DNA from: Parvularcula sp. BBD 1991-13
GTDB taxonomy: Bacteria; Pseudomonadota; Alphaproteobacteria; Caulobacterales; Parvularculaceae
NCBI GenBank assembly: GCA_001657385.1
Contig: LYSZ01000014.1
Span: 1 to 42,499, forward strand
Direction of reading: 5' to 3'
Length of the DNA stretch: 42,499 nucleotides
Shown here piece by piece: positions 16,067-25,242 of the stretch. The stretch's first letter is position 1, and every line of letters begins with the position of its first letter. The position numbers and the translations under genes were made by a program. The notes under the pieces were generated by a model, which was not told the DNA's origin, ran no database searches, and saw nothing but the letters and a program-made list of their open reading frames with translations.

Positions 16067-16437
16067 GCGGCGTCGCCCTCTCCGTGAACGTAGCCGATCC
16101 GTTCGAGCGCGCGGTCCTCGACGCCCGCGCGGGCCTCGGCCGCCATCTCGTCAACGTCCTTGCAGAACGCCGCCCATTTGTCCTGCGCCGCGCAAACGGT
16201 GAAAAAGGCCCCGCCTGCGTTTTTGAACGTCGCCGCTTGGGCGTTGATGGTCCGGATCTGTTGCCGGTCGTCATCCTTCATCGCCGCCGCAACGCGCCGC
16301 GCCCGTTCTGCACGGGCCTCGGCGGTCATATCCTCGGCGGTCATGTCCTCACCGGTCACGACTTCCTTGGCGGCTTCCTGCGGCTTGGCGGCGGCGCCCC
16401 TCTTTGCAGGGGCGGGTTTTCGTTTCGTTGTTGTCAT
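16063..16437 (-). CDS. Small virion-associated protein (unknown)
   Basis: The product is 124 residues with a basic, Lys- and Pro-rich N-terminus (KRKPAPAKRG) and a helical remainder with two cysteines. Its start overlaps the preceding stop (ATGA) and its stop overlaps the next start, so it belongs to the internal-virion-protein series. A DNA-binding or packaging function is suggested only by the basic N-terminus. No family was recognised. Confidence 0.6.
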   Translation of the reverse strand: MTTTKRKPAPAKRGAAAKPQEAAKEVVTGEDMTAEDMTAEARAERARRVAAAMKDDDRQQIRTINAQAATFKNAGGAFFTVCAAQDKWAAFCKDVDEMAAEARAGVEDRALERIGYVHGEGDAA

Positions 16438-18485
16438 CGCGTGGTCCTTTCCTTGCGCCCTTTATCTTCATCTTCCGCCACGGCGGCGGCGCGCTCCCGC
16501 CGTGCCCGGATTGCGTTGAAATCGATGGCGAGGGGTTGACCGCCGGCGTCGAGCGCCCATTGCGGATCGCTCGCCGCGTCGCCCATGGCAATGAAATACG
16601 TCGCCTCGGCGACGGCGACGGGCGTTCCCCGCCGCAGCGTGCGCGCGGCGATGCGGTTGCCGCTTTCATCATAGGCGAGCCCCGTCTCGTCATCCGTCAG
16701 GGAACGGAAAAATCCCGAAAACTCGCCATTGCGCATCCAGCGCGGCACGACCACGCGCCGCCCGCGATACTCTTGAACGCCGCCCCACAGATTGCCGCGC
16801 CGGTCATAGACGCCGCCGGCGGCCTCTTGCAGCGTGCGCTCGTAAAGATCGGCGTCGAACTCCAGCGGCGTCAGCCCTTTACGCCGGGCGCGGGCCTCAT
16901 AGGCGAGGCGCGCGGTTTCCTGCGCCGCCGCGCCGGTCGCCGGATGCAGCATGAACGCGGGGCCGACCAACGCCGCCGCCGTCTCGGCCGCTTCGCGCCC
17001 CATGGCGCTTTTAAAGCCTTCGGTGCGGACCAGCTCCGCCCCTTGGCCCGCGTCGTCGATGAAAGCGGGCTCGCCCCGCGCGGCGAGAAGCCCTCCGAGA
17101 TGGGCCAGCTCCGGCGCTTTCGGGGCGATCTCGGCGAGCATGGCGCCGCCGCGCGGATGCCCCGCGACCAGCGCGGCCGTCTCGATCGCGCCTTTCGGGT
17201 CGGCGAGGAAACGCCGCTCCAGCCCCTCGCGCTCGATATCGCTGAAATACTGCGCCTCGACACCGTAATAATCGGCCCCGGCCTCGGCAAGCGCCGCCCG
17301 CGCCGCGAGCCCATCCGTATCAAGATTATCGATGTCAAGCGGTTCGGCCCGGCCGCGATCCACCATGAAGCCGATCGGATCGTCCCGCAGCTTTTCGCCC
17401 ATGCCGCGCAGCGCGCCCTCCAGCGCCGTGACGCGGCGCGCCTCAAAGCCCGATGCGTCCCCTTTTGCGTTTAGCCGCGCGCGCTCGCCCGCGATCGACG
17501 CCGCCGCGTCGGCGAGCGGCATGTCCTGCATGGCGGCGACGCCGCGCAGGATCGCCGATTGCTCCTGAAACAGCGTTTGCGTCGCCGCGTCGGCCCTGAA
17601 CGCCGTCGCCGCCATGGCGTCGAAGCGGCCTTCGTCCACGGGCAGCCCGGCATTCGCCGCCGCCTCAATCGCGTCCAGCTCCGCCGACACCGCCGCGCCC
17701 GCTTCGCGCTCGGCCTGCTCGGCCCGGCGCTCGATCTCGCGCTCAAGCCGGTCAAGGGCGGTCCTCGCCGCCCCGGCCTGACGCGATTTGTCCGCCGGGG
17801 CGAGATGCGCGTCGAGCGAGCCGGCCTCCAGCTCGTCGAGATAGCCGCCGGGGTCGATATCGATCCGCGCCTCGCCATAGGCCGCGTAAATCGCCTCGGT
17901 GCGTTCATTCGCCCACTGACCTCGAAGGGCTTGCGGCAGGCTCCCCGCGATCATGTCGCGGTTTTCAAGCGCCGCGTCGAGGAACGCCGGATCGCTGCGC
18001 ACCGCGTTGATGTCGGCGTCGGCCTGCTCGTTGGCGCGGGTGAGCATGAAGGCGCGCCGCTTGCCGTCCTCGATGTCGAGGGCGGCGAGGGAGAGGCTTT
18101 GCGTCACGCCCATGAGCGCGAGGCGCAGATCGTTCTGGCGACGCCGCGGCGCGGCCGCGACGCGCGCGTTCAATTCCTCGCCGATAACTTTTTCAAAGCT
18201 CGCCGCGAAGCCTTCTTCGCCCCCGTCGAACGCCTCATTGGCGTCGTCCAGCGCCCGCGTCCAGTCCAGTTGCGCCGCCGATCGCGCCGACGCGATCGCA
18301 AGCCGGTCCTCTTCCGCGTTGCGCTCGGCGGTCAGCGCCTCATGCTCGGCCCGGCGCGCGTCAAGGGCGGCGGCGCCCGCCGCGAGCCCGCGCGCCACCT
18401 CGTCCGTGGCCGGACGCCCGCCGGGGGTGGTGATCCCCGCACGCACCCCGCGCGGCGCGCCGAAGCGTGCATCGATCCTCGCCAT
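16434..18485 (-). CDS. Internal virion protein, long alpha-helical
   Basis: The product is 683 residues, almost all predicted helix, with heptad-rich stretches from about 40 to 300. The size, order and composition fit a T7 gp15-type core protein ejected into the host periplasm. The start forms a TAATG overlap with the preceding gene, and its stop overlaps the following start. No enzymatic motif was recognised. Confidence 0.68.
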   Translation of the reverse strand: MARIDARFGAPRGVRAGITTPGGRPATDEVARGLAAGAAALDARRAEHEALTAERNAEEDRLAIASARSAAQLDWTRALDDANEAFDGGEEGFAASFEKVIGEELNARVAAAPRRRQNDLRLALMGVTQSLSLAALDIEDGKRRAFMLTRANEQADADINAVRSDPAFLDAALENRDMIAGSLPQALRGQWANERTEAIYAAYGEARIDIDPGGYLDELEAGSLDAHLAPADKSRQAGAARTALDRLEREIERRAEQAEREAGAAVSAELDAIEAAANAGLPVDEGRFDAMAATAFRADAATQTLFQEQSAILRGVAAMQDMPLADAAASIAGERARLNAKGDASGFEARRVTALEGALRGMGEKLRDDPIGFMVDRGRAEPLDIDNLDTDGLAARAALAEAGADYYGVEAQYFSDIEREGLERRFLADPKGAIETAALVAGHPRGGAMLAEIAPKAPELAHLGGLLAARGEPAFIDDAGQGAELVRTEGFKSAMGREAAETAAALVGPAFMLHPATGAAAQETARLAYEARARRKGLTPLEFDADLYERTLQEAAGGVYDRRGNLWGGVQEYRGRRVVVPRWMRNGEFSGFFRSLTDDETGLAYDESGNRIAARTLRRGTPVAVAEATYFIAMGDAASDPQWALDAGGQPLAIDFNAIRARRERAAAVAEDEDKGRKERTTR

Positions 18486-18901
18486 TATACCGCCCTTCCC
18501 GGCGCGCCCCGGATAACGCCCGCGCCGGCCGCCAGCCCGCCGCCGACCAGCCCCAGGACCGCGTTGCGGTTTTCCTGCCGCGCCTCGTTGCGCAGGCGCC
18601 GGGCGCGCAACGCCGCGTCCCAGCGCGCCCGTCCCGCATCGACTTCGACGTCGCGCGCCATCTGCGCCAGCACGTCCGTAGCCGAGCCTTCCAGCGTGAA
18701 GCCCGACGCCGCGCCCCGCGCCGCCCCGGCGGCCATGGCGGCCGACCCGGCGCGCATCCGGTCGCGGGCCTCGCTTTCCCCCGCAAGGGTCTGAATGCGC
18801 GCATCCTCCGCGAGCGAACGCGCGCGGGCGCGGCGGCCGAAAAACCCGCCAAGGGCCTGAACGCCGGCGGCGCCGGCGGCGAGCGCGGTCGGCAATCCCA
18901 T
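18485..18901 (-). CDS. Internal virion protein, T7 gp14-like in position
   Basis: The product is 138 residues. A hydrophobic N-terminus (ALAAGAAGVQALGGFFG) precedes a charged helical core, and a second hydrophobic segment lies near the C-terminus (AVLGLVGGGLAAGAGVI). T7 gp14, a small membrane-inserting ejection protein, occupies the same slot after gp13. The start overlaps the gp13-like stop (TAATG). The identity rests on position and layout rather than sequence matches. Confidence 0.6.
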   Translation of the reverse strand: MGLPTALAAGAAGVQALGGFFGRRARARSLAEDARIQTLAGESEARDRMRAGSAAMAAGAARGAASGFTLEGSATDVLAQMARDVEVDAGRARWDAALRARRLRNEARQENRNAVLGLVGGGLAAGAGVIRGAPGRAV

Positions 18902-19329
18902 TAGCTCACCCTCGCATAAAGCTTGGCGTCGCCCCCATCGGCGGCGTAGCCGCGCATCACGCCCTCGAATTGAAAACCCAGCCGCTCCAGCACCCGGTCC
19001 GCCCCCGGATGATTGATTGTCGCCGTCGCCTGGATGCGCCGGGCGGGAAACATCGCCAGCGCGCCCCGCCCCATTTCCAGAAGCGCGCCCCATTCCGCGC
19101 GGCGCGGCGCGGCGATCATCGCCCATGCCTCCCCGACGCCGTCGCGCACGAGCTGAATGCCGCCGCATCCGACCAGCACGTCGCCACGCCAGAAGGACCA
19201 CGCCGCGCCTTCCGGCGCAAACGCGGACAGCCTTGCATGTTCCGTAGCCGTCATATCGGTAAGTTGCGCCGTTTGCAAATCCAGCAACGCCGCGTCGCCG
19301 ACGCCGTATCGCATCACTGTCAGGGTCAT
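18901..19329 (-). CDS. GNAT-fold phage protein, gp13-like
   Basis: The product is 142 residues with a GNAT acetyltransferase-like pattern: an N-terminal strand-helix region, VLVGCGGIQLVRDGVGEAWAM, RRAEWGALLEMGRG, INHPGADRVLERLGFQFEG, and a short C-terminus. It resembles the Gp13 family of T7-like phages, needed for internal-core assembly. The acetyl-CoA-binding loop is degenerate, so catalysis is uncertain. The start (19329) overlaps the tail tubular B stop (ATGA). Confidence 0.75.
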   Translation of the reverse strand: MTLTVMRYGVGDAALLDLQTAQLTDMTATEHARLSAFAPEGAAWSFWRGDVLVGCGGIQLVRDGVGEAWAMIAAPRRAEWGALLEMGRGALAMFPARRIQATATINHPGADRVLERLGFQFEGVMRGYAADGGDAKLYARVS

Positions 19330-21833
19330 TCGACGCGGTACTCCATGGTTATGGATGTCAACGTGACCGGGAACGGCCCGTCGCCGGCGATCTCCACGGC
19401 GAGGTCGCGCCCGCCCCGGCTGCTGAAAGCAAACCGCTGGCTGATATCGCCGACCGCCGGGGCGGCGCCGAGAAGATCGTCCCTTGTCCGCCCACCGATC
19501 ATTTGCGCCTTGCCGCGCCGGCCGTCCTCGATCACCCGGATCTCGACCGCCTCCGGCCCAGTCTCGATCAGCGAGACATAGCCCTCGGTAAGCGACATGA
19601 CCTTGCCCTTGCCCGTCCCTAGCCCCGTCGAAACGGCGAGCTTGAGCGAGCGGCCGAGAAACGCCGTCGCCAGCCCCGCCCAGACGCGCACCGCCGGGGA
19701 CGGAAGCGTGACGTGTCCGTTGGAAACGACAAGCCGCCCGAAATCCATGCCGTCGCCCATGACGGCGATTTCCTCGCCTTCCAGATGACCCAGCACCGTC
19801 AACTCGGCGAAGGCGAACCCCCATTCGCCTATGTTGGCGTTGACCAGAAGGCCGTCCGGGTCCGGATCGGTCAACAGCGTGCAGTCGGCGCGCGACCCGT
19901 CGAGCACGCGATCGACGCGCAACCGCAAGATTATGGCGGCGGGCCTGCCTTCAACCTCAAAGCGGCGGCGCACATGAAGCTCCTGGCCCTCGCGGTTGAG
20001 AAAAGCGAAAGCGATGGACGCATTCACCCGCACCGTATCGCCCGCTCTTGCATCGCCGTCAGCGACAACACGCATCACGCCGTTCGCGGTTTTCCAATTG
20101 TTGAAGGACCGCGCGGCGGAAAGGTAATTCGCCTCGTCAGGCAGGGCCGCATCGGCGCGCCAGTCGTCGTTGATGCGCTCGATATGGCGCTTTTCTTCAC
20201 CGCCGATCGTCCGCCTGACGATCATCCACAACCGTTCCAGCCCGCGCCCGTCTTTCAGGACGGCGATGTCATCGACAAGCGCCGGGCCGCCCTCGAACGC
20301 GCCGCCGGGCCGCAGCTCGCACCATGCGAGCACGTTTTCGTTGCGCTCGATCACGGCGCAGTAAAGCCGCCCGTCCTCGCGAAGGGCGTAGAGCCGGTTG
20401 TAAGGCTCGCCCGCCCATTCAACGCGGCGGATCGGGGAAAAGCCCACATGATCGGCCCGCAGCGTCAGGTTGCGCAGGCCGTAATCCGGGCTCCAGTCGA
20501 ACAGCTTGCGCTGGCCGACCGAGGCGTAAACGATCGAATCCCCCGCGAGGATGCCCCGGCACTCGCTCGCCGCCGGCGCCGTGCCGGGAATGCGGTTGGC
20601 GAGCGCCGCCGCAGGCGTGATGGGTTCGTCAACGGACGGCCCGGTAATGCGGATAAGTCCGCGCGGAGTGCCTAACACCAGAAATTCATCGACAATCGCC
20701 CAGCCCGGCGCGTTCACTTCATCATGGCTCATGGTCCGCACGACCGCGTGATCGTCCTCGACCGTGCCGTTGCCGTCCGATTGCTTGAAATCCGCCTGCT
20801 CGGCGGTGAACCCGTCGATCCGGCTCATATAGATCGTGTCCGGTTGCAGGTCGGTGGACGCAAAAAAGAGCCGCCCCTGCACGATCCCGACCAGCTTCGG
20901 CCATCCGTTCACGTCAGAAAATGCGCCTTCCGCATATTCGTCCGTGACGTCACCGCTCGGCAGGCGCGTCTCGACGACGCCGACCGCCTCGGCCGCATTG
21001 GTGACGGACGTGATGCGCACGATCCCCGCCAGCTCATGCTGATACGTCCAGCGCACGGCGTCCCCCGCGTCGCTGTCCGGCGCGGTCCCGCCCTCATGGA
21101 CGGGCGGCTGGCGCGATGTCGTACCGGCCCTCGCGGGGGAATAGACCCGCCCCAGATATTCATAGGAGCGGCCGGTCACGACCTCGCTTTCCGGCGCCCA
21201 CGCCTCATAGGGCATGGCGTTCAAGGGTTGCCAGAGCCGGAACCGCGCCCCTACATGGCGGCTGTCGAAGGCGAAAACGCCAGCGGTGATAAGGGTGGAC
21301 GCGCCCGGCCCGGTGGCGGTCGGGTTCAGCGATCCGCGCCCTTCGCGCGCGAGAAAAGGGCCGTTGACCGCATCGTACTCGATGAGGCTCCAATTGGTGT
21401 CCGAAAACCGCCGCAGGGCGCGCGGCTTCTTTGCCGAGTTCGTCAGGGTCAGGAACATGACGTCAGCCGATTGCGACCAGTACAGGCGGTCAAGATCGAC
21501 CTCCGCGTACGGCGTCGGGGTTTCAACGCCGCCCAGCGTGCGCAAAAGACCCTCGCCGTCGAAGTACCGGAAATAACCGGCCCCCGCCTCGATCATGATC
21601 GTGTCCTGGTCGGATTTCGTGAAGGGAATAAGGCGCGTGCGCCGCCTGTTCTCCTTCACCTCGGCGACGAATTGCGTCCCCATGGCGCGCACCAGCGCCC
21701 CCTCGACGGTCGGCAAAAGATTGGTGAGCTTGGCGGCGCCCTGAAAATACGCGGCGAGGTCGCGGCGGTCTTGGGCGCGGGCCGAAAACTCGCCCGCCGA
21801 CATGCTTGTCAGGAGAAGCCGCCCGTCAGCCAT
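19326..21833 (-). CDS. Tail tubular protein B (gp12-like nozzle)
   Basis: The product is 835 residues, beta-rich, and typical in length for the T7 gp12 family, which forms the tail nozzle. The N-terminus has the family's opening pattern (SMSAGEFSARAQDRRDL, then NLLPTVEGALVRAMGT and RLIPFTKSDQDTIMIEAG). It directly follows tail tubular A with a TAATG overlap, the conserved gp11-gp12 order. Confidence 0.85.
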   Translation of the reverse strand: MADGRLLLTSMSAGEFSARAQDRRDLAAYFQGAAKLTNLLPTVEGALVRAMGTQFVAEVKENRRRTRLIPFTKSDQDTIMIEAGAGYFRYFDGEGLLRTLGGVETPTPYAEVDLDRLYWSQSADVMFLTLTNSAKKPRALRRFSDTNWSLIEYDAVNGPFLAREGRGSLNPTATGPGASTLITAGVFAFDSRHVGARFRLWQPLNAMPYEAWAPESEVVTGRSYEYLGRVYSPARAGTTSRQPPVHEGGTAPDSDAGDAVRWTYQHELAGIVRITSVTNAAEAVGVVETRLPSGDVTDEYAEGAFSDVNGWPKLVGIVQGRLFFASTDLQPDTIYMSRIDGFTAEQADFKQSDGNGTVEDDHAVVRTMSHDEVNAPGWAIVDEFLVLGTPRGLIRITGPSVDEPITPAAALANRIPGTAPAASECRGILAGDSIVYASVGQRKLFDWSPDYGLRNLTLRADHVGFSPIRRVEWAGEPYNRLYALREDGRLYCAVIERNENVLAWCELRPGGAFEGGPALVDDIAVLKDGRGLERLWMIVRRTIGGEEKRHIERINDDWRADAALPDEANYLSAARSFNNWKTANGVMRVVADGDARAGDTVRVNASIAFAFLNREGQELHVRRRFEVEGRPAAIILRLRVDRVLDGSRADCTLLTDPDPDGLLVNANIGEWGFAFAELTVLGHLEGEEIAVMGDGMDFGRLVVSNGHVTLPSPAVRVWAGLATAFLGRSLKLAVSTGLGTGKGKVMSLTEGYVSLIETGPEAVEIRVIEDGRRGKAQMIGGRTRDDLLGAAPAVGDISQRFAFSSRGGRDLAVEIAGDGPFPVTLTSITMEYRVE

Positions 21834-22492
21834 TACCAGCCGTCCATGACATCGAGCATGGCCGAGCCCTCGCGTGTCGGCGCCGGGGTCTCGTCCTTGT
21901 TGACCAGCACCGCCTCGGCGAGCCGCTTGCGCTCGTTCGCCTCGACCTCATCGCGTTCGGCGCGAGAGAGCGACGTCTTGCCTTTGACGCGGTTCGCGAG
22001 AATCGCGGCCGTCAGCTCGAACAGCGCTTCGCTCATTTCCGGCGACGCCGGAAGGCGGGCGTAAACCACCTGCACCGGCGGCTCGACATTAAGGCGCACC
22101 GCGCCGGCGCCGGGTCCAGCCTGACGAGTCCAGCGCAGCAGCCGCTCATAGAGCGCCGGGGCCTCGATCCCGCGCACCTGCGAGAGGCCGTAGTCGAACG
22201 CGCAATCGGCGCGGGCCTGCGGCGGCCCGACGCGCAACACCTTCGCGCAATCCGTTGGGAGCGTGATCTCGTATGGGTAGTCGTCGTCCTCGATCGCCCT
22301 ACCCGGCAAAGAGACGCTGACCCGCGCCAGCGACCATGCGCCTTTCTCGACCGCCTCGCGCCGCGCCCCGTCCATGTTGCGCGCGATCGCTTCCTCGACG
22401 TCGCCCTGCGGATGTTCGAGATTAGCCATCTCCGCAAGCTTGAGAACGTCAAGGGCGCGGTTGGCGATATCGATCTTGCTGCGGTCGGGCAT
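21833..22492 (-). CDS. Tail tubular protein A (gp11-like adaptor)
   Basis: The product is 219 residues, the expected length for the gp11 adaptor that joins the portal to the tail nozzle. It has the pattern IANRALDVLKLAEMAN, EAIARNMDGARREAVEKGAW, a DDDYPYEITLPTDC segment and a C-terminal helical region. It lies directly upstream of the gp12-like gene. A strong hairpin lies in its leader. Confidence 0.82.
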   Translation of the reverse strand: MPDRSKIDIANRALDVLKLAEMANLEHPQGDVEEAIARNMDGARREAVEKGAWSLARVSVSLPGRAIEDDDYPYEITLPTDCAKVLRVGPPQARADCAFDYGLSQVRGIEAPALYERLLRWTRQAGPGAGAVRLNVEPPVQVVYARLPASPEMSEALFELTAAILANRVKGKTSLSRAERDEVEANERKRLAEAVLVNKDETPAPTREGSAMLDVMDGW

Positions 22493-22516
22493 GGGCGGCG
22501 TCTCGTTGTTGGAGGT

Positions 22517-22553
22517 GCGGCGGCGACGGCCGAAGGAAAACCGTCGCCGCCGC
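22517..22553 (-). promoter_or_regulatory. 13-bp hairpin ahead of tail tubular A
   Basis: GCGGCGGCGACGG (22517-22529) is followed after 11 bases by its complement (22541-22553). It lies in the leader of the tail tubular A gene. There is no U-run on the minus-strand side, so it is more likely a processing, stability or attenuation element than a full terminator. Confidence 0.5.
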
Positions 22554-22599
22554 GAAAGGGGTATCCTTTCAGGCTGGCTGCAATGACCTGAAACGCCGC

Positions 22600-23088
22600 C
22601 TAGAAATGGATATACCCCTGTTCAAAAACGATCCGCGCGGATTGCGGGTTGGCGCCTTTCAGCGTCAACTGCACAAGGACTTCCGCCCTCGGATCTTTGT
22701 CGAGCCCGGCCAGCTCGTAGACGCGCTTGTTCCAGTCCTCAAGCGACGGGTTCGCGATCGCGGCCTCGCCCGCCGCCGCCATATCGACATCGGCCGCAAG
22801 CGCCGCCGCCTGTCCGGCGATGCCGAGCGCATCGTCGTCGGCGAAACCGATATCCCCGGCGGCGTTCGTACCGAGCGGTCCCCATTTGATCGCCGTGATC
22901 GCCGTTGAAAGGATCGCCGACGACGAGATGAAAAACAGGCCGACCGTATCGCCCAGCGCCGCGTCGAGCGTCGCCGCGCCGCGTTTCGTTTGATACTTGC
23001 CTTCGGAGAAGGCTTGCGGGTGGGGCTTCTCGCGCCCCGTGCGCGATGCGCCAAGCGGTTCGAGATAGTGAGTTGGCGGTGTGACCAT
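22600..23088 (-). CDS. Capsid-adjacent structural protein (unknown)
   Basis: The product is 162 residues with no recognised family. Features are LEPLGASRTGR near the N-terminus, GLFFISSSAILSTAITAIKWGP in the middle (read as two pieces), and a beta-rich C-terminus (AEVLVQLTLKG, ARIVFEQGYIHF). It sits between the major capsid protein and the tail adaptor and is flanked by hairpins on both sides. A capsid decoration or head-completion role is possible from position alone. Confidence 0.6.
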   Translation of the reverse strand: MVTPPTHYLEPLGASRTGREKPHPQAFSEGKYQTKRGAATLDAALGDTVGLFFISSSAILSTAITAIKWGPLGTNAAGDIGFADDDALGIAGQAAALAADVDMAAAGEAAIANPSLEDWNKRVYELAGLDKDPRAEVLVQLTLKGANPQSARIVFEQGYIHF

Positions 23089-23121
23089 GATTGTCTCCGT
23101 TCAATGAAAGATTGCGGGAAA

Positions 23122-23155
23122 GCGGCGGCGCGCGAGGTGATGACCGCGCCGCCGC
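23122..23155 (-). terminator. Hairpin downstream of the capsid gene
   Basis: GCGGCGGCGCG (23122-23132) and its 11-bp complement (23145-23155), separated by 12 bases, follow the capsid stop on the minus strand. A short CTTTCCC follows rather than a pure U-run. The position matches the partial terminator after gene 10 of T7, which sets the ratio of capsid to downstream tail proteins. That role is inferred. Confidence 0.5.
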
Positions 23156-23165
23156 CGGGGGGGGC

Positions 23166-24161
23166 CTAGCGCTCGACCTCGATCCAGACCATGCCCTTGT
23201 CCTCTCTGCGCAACGTCCCCCTTTGAGCTTCGTAATACGCGCCCCAGCGCCAGCGCATATTCTGAATTTCCTCGACCCGCGTTTTCACGAGCGGTCGCTC
23301 CTTGTACAGCATAACGTCCGGGTAAAAAAACGGCAGGTACCAGCGGTTCGACTGGCCCGGCACTTTTGGCAATAGCCCTTTGGCGACCTTGACGAAACGC
23401 AAGCCTTTATAGACGCCGATCTCTCCGTTACGCAGGCGCTCCAGATTTGCAAGGTCGTGGGTTGCATAATCCTTGTTGATGGTTTCTTCGGACGTGCAGT
23501 AATTTTGCAAGTCGGTTTCTTCCAGCATCACGACCGGCAGATTTTCCGTCATGTCTGCGTAGAAGGAAGCATCGAGCAGGATTTTTCCCCGCGCGATTTT
23601 ATTCCGAGTAAAAACGGTTGGCGTCTGGCTCGGCGGGGCTACGCCATCCGCTTTCCCCCTATGGAAATTGTTGTAGTCATAAGGGATTTTCTGAGTATCG
23701 GGAAAGGTGACGACGCTCACATCGTCATGCTCGTCAACTTCGTAGGCGTTGCCGAAAATACCCCCTACGCCGCCGATAACGCCAATGATGTTGCGGTCCC
23801 GCTTTCGCTCAAGCGCCGCGCTCATGTTCAGAAGCGTTACGTTGGTCGGATCGACGAGCTTTTCCGCGCGGTCCCTCGTGCCGACCATTCTCGACACCAC
23901 CATGCCCTTGAACCGGCCCTCGCGGCGGGCTTGTTGGGTCGTGGACCAGGGCGTCGGCGAAATGTCGCCGTCGAAATCTTCGGCCTCGAACGGCTCCTGA
24001 ATTTCATCCGTAAACGAAACGCCTTTTTCCGAGTAGCCCAGATCCGCCATCACGGCGTTGACCGCGCGGCTTTTGCGTTGTTGCGCACGCTGATGCAGTG
24101 CGGAAGCGAACGCCCGAACCTGTCCGGGCGAAAGCCTGTTTAAATCGCCTTGGGATTCCAT
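23166..24161 (-). CDS. Major capsid protein
   Basis: The product is 331 residues from ATG 24161, which has a GGAG site nine bases upstream; an in-frame ATG at 24176 lacks one. An N-terminal helical part (RAFASALHQRAQQRKSR) precedes HK97-like beta-rich segments (SRMVGTRDRAEKLVDPTNVTLL, read as two pieces, and FFYPDVMLYKERPL near the C-terminus). It follows the scaffold and precedes the tail proteins, the standard order. The sequence is closer to capsids of alphaproteobacterial podoviruses than to T7 gp10; that is an impression, not a search result. Confidence 0.85.
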   Translation of the reverse strand: MESQGDLNRLSPGQVRAFASALHQRAQQRKSRAVNAVMADLGYSEKGVSFTDEIQEPFEAEDFDGDISPTPWSTTQQARREGRFKGMVVSRMVGTRDRAEKLVDPTNVTLLNMSAALERKRDRNIIGVIGGVGGIFGNAYEVDEHDDVSVVTFPDTQKIPYDYNNFHRGKADGVAPPSQTPTVFTRNKIARGKILLDASFYADMTENLPVVMLEETDLQNYCTSEETINKDYATHDLANLERLRNGEIGVYKGLRFVKVAKGLLPKVPGQSNRWYLPFFYPDVMLYKERPLVKTRVEEIQNMRWRWGAYYEAQRGTLRREDKGMVWIEVER

Positions 24162-24309
24162 AAGTCCCAGCTCCATTTCAAAACAGATTGTTGTGAAAAT
24201 CGGCTGGACTACCCGGCTATGGGCCGGACCCGCGCCTCAGTCGTATCGTGACTGTGGACGGCGGCCGCGACGGACCCTGAACGGACTCCCCGACGCGGAC
24301 GACGCGGTA

Positions 24310-24347
24310 TTGACGGAAAAGAACAGGTGATTTGCCTTTCCCGTCAA
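24310..24347 (-). promoter_or_regulatory. 12-bp hairpin between scaffold and capsid
   Basis: TTGACGGAAAAG (24310-24321) and CTTTCCCGTCAA (24336-24347) pair with one mismatch across 14 bases. The element is in the scaffold-to-capsid gap on the minus strand. It could be an RNA-processing site or a capsid translation control element. Confidence 0.4.
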
Positions 24348-24354
24348 GCGGCCT

Positions 24355-25242
24355 TTATCCGGCCGGGTAAGCGACCTCGAAAAGCCGCTGAATTTCATTG
24401 ATGACCCTCACATGATTGACGTCGTTTGCGTTCATGTAAGCCGGGTCTTTCTGCAGCTCGGCGATTTTCGCCTTTGCCTGCTGCGGGGTCTCGCTCGTCG
24501 GCGCCCCGCCGCCCGGCAGGGTCAGCCCGTCCTCCTGCACCGCCTGCGCCAGCTTGATATAGGCGCCCATGACTTGCGGGTGATCGTCAATGCGGCACGA
24601 CTTGATGAAATCGATATAGCCCTGTCCCAACACGGCGAGCGCGGCCGCCTCCCCCGCCTTCACGAGCGGGTCAAGATTGGCCCCGTGTTCCTGTTTCAGC
24701 GCGGCCATGCCTTGCGTCACTTCCGTACTGTAGGCTTCCTCGTGGCGTTGTTCGCTCTCCGCCGACATCTCGTGATAGGCTTCAAGCGCCGCGTTGCGCG
24801 CGGCCGAACTGGCGCCGGCGGCGTGCATCCTCGCATCGAACGCCGTGACTTGTTCAGCTTGCAGCGTCAGGTTGCCGGTGGGCGGCTGAAATTGTCCGTA
24901 GCCGTCAGGATTTTCCGGAACGCCGATCGCACGATCGACGGCGGCCCAGCCTTCCGCGTCCATGGTCCGGTCGCCGTAAGGCACGCGCAACACATTCGCC
25001 TTGTCCAGACCGACAAGCTTTTGCGCGTTGATCAGGGCGCCCATGGCGTCATCAAGCGAGGTGTATCCCGCCTTCCTGACATGATCGATGGCCGCCTGAT
25101 CGGTGAGCCCGGCGAACGGGTTCGCCTCATTCGTCCCCGTCGATGAGGTCGTCTCCGAAGAGGGGGTCTCCGGCGGGCTCGTAGTCTGGGATGGCGGGCT
25201 CCCTGTCTCTTGCGTCGTCGGGTTCGTCGTTTCCGTCGTCAT
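24355..25242 (-). CDS. Scaffolding protein
   Basis: The product is 295 residues. The first 40 or so are low-complexity Thr, Ser and Pro; the rest is acidic and helical (AADVRKAG-type and EAYHEMSAESEQRHEEAY), with a C-terminal helix that would bind the capsid. This is the usual layout of podovirus scaffolds. The ATG at 25242 has a near-perfect AAGGAGG site, so this start is firm even though it lies 116 bases inside the preceding gene. Confidence 0.82.
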   Translation of the reverse strand: MTTETTNPTTQETGSPPSQTTSPPETPSSETTSSTGTNEANPFAGLTDQAAIDHVRKAGYTSLDDAMGALINAQKLVGLDKANVLRVPYGDRTMDAEGWAAVDRAIGVPENPDGYGQFQPPTGNLTLQAEQVTAFDARMHAAGASSAARNAALEAYHEMSAESEQRHEEAYSTEVTQGMAALKQEHGANLDPLVKAGEAAALAVLGQGYIDFIKSCRIDDHPQVMGAYIKLAQAVQEDGLTLPGGGAPTSETPQQAKAKIAELQKDPAYMNANDVNHVRVINEIQRLFEVAYPAG

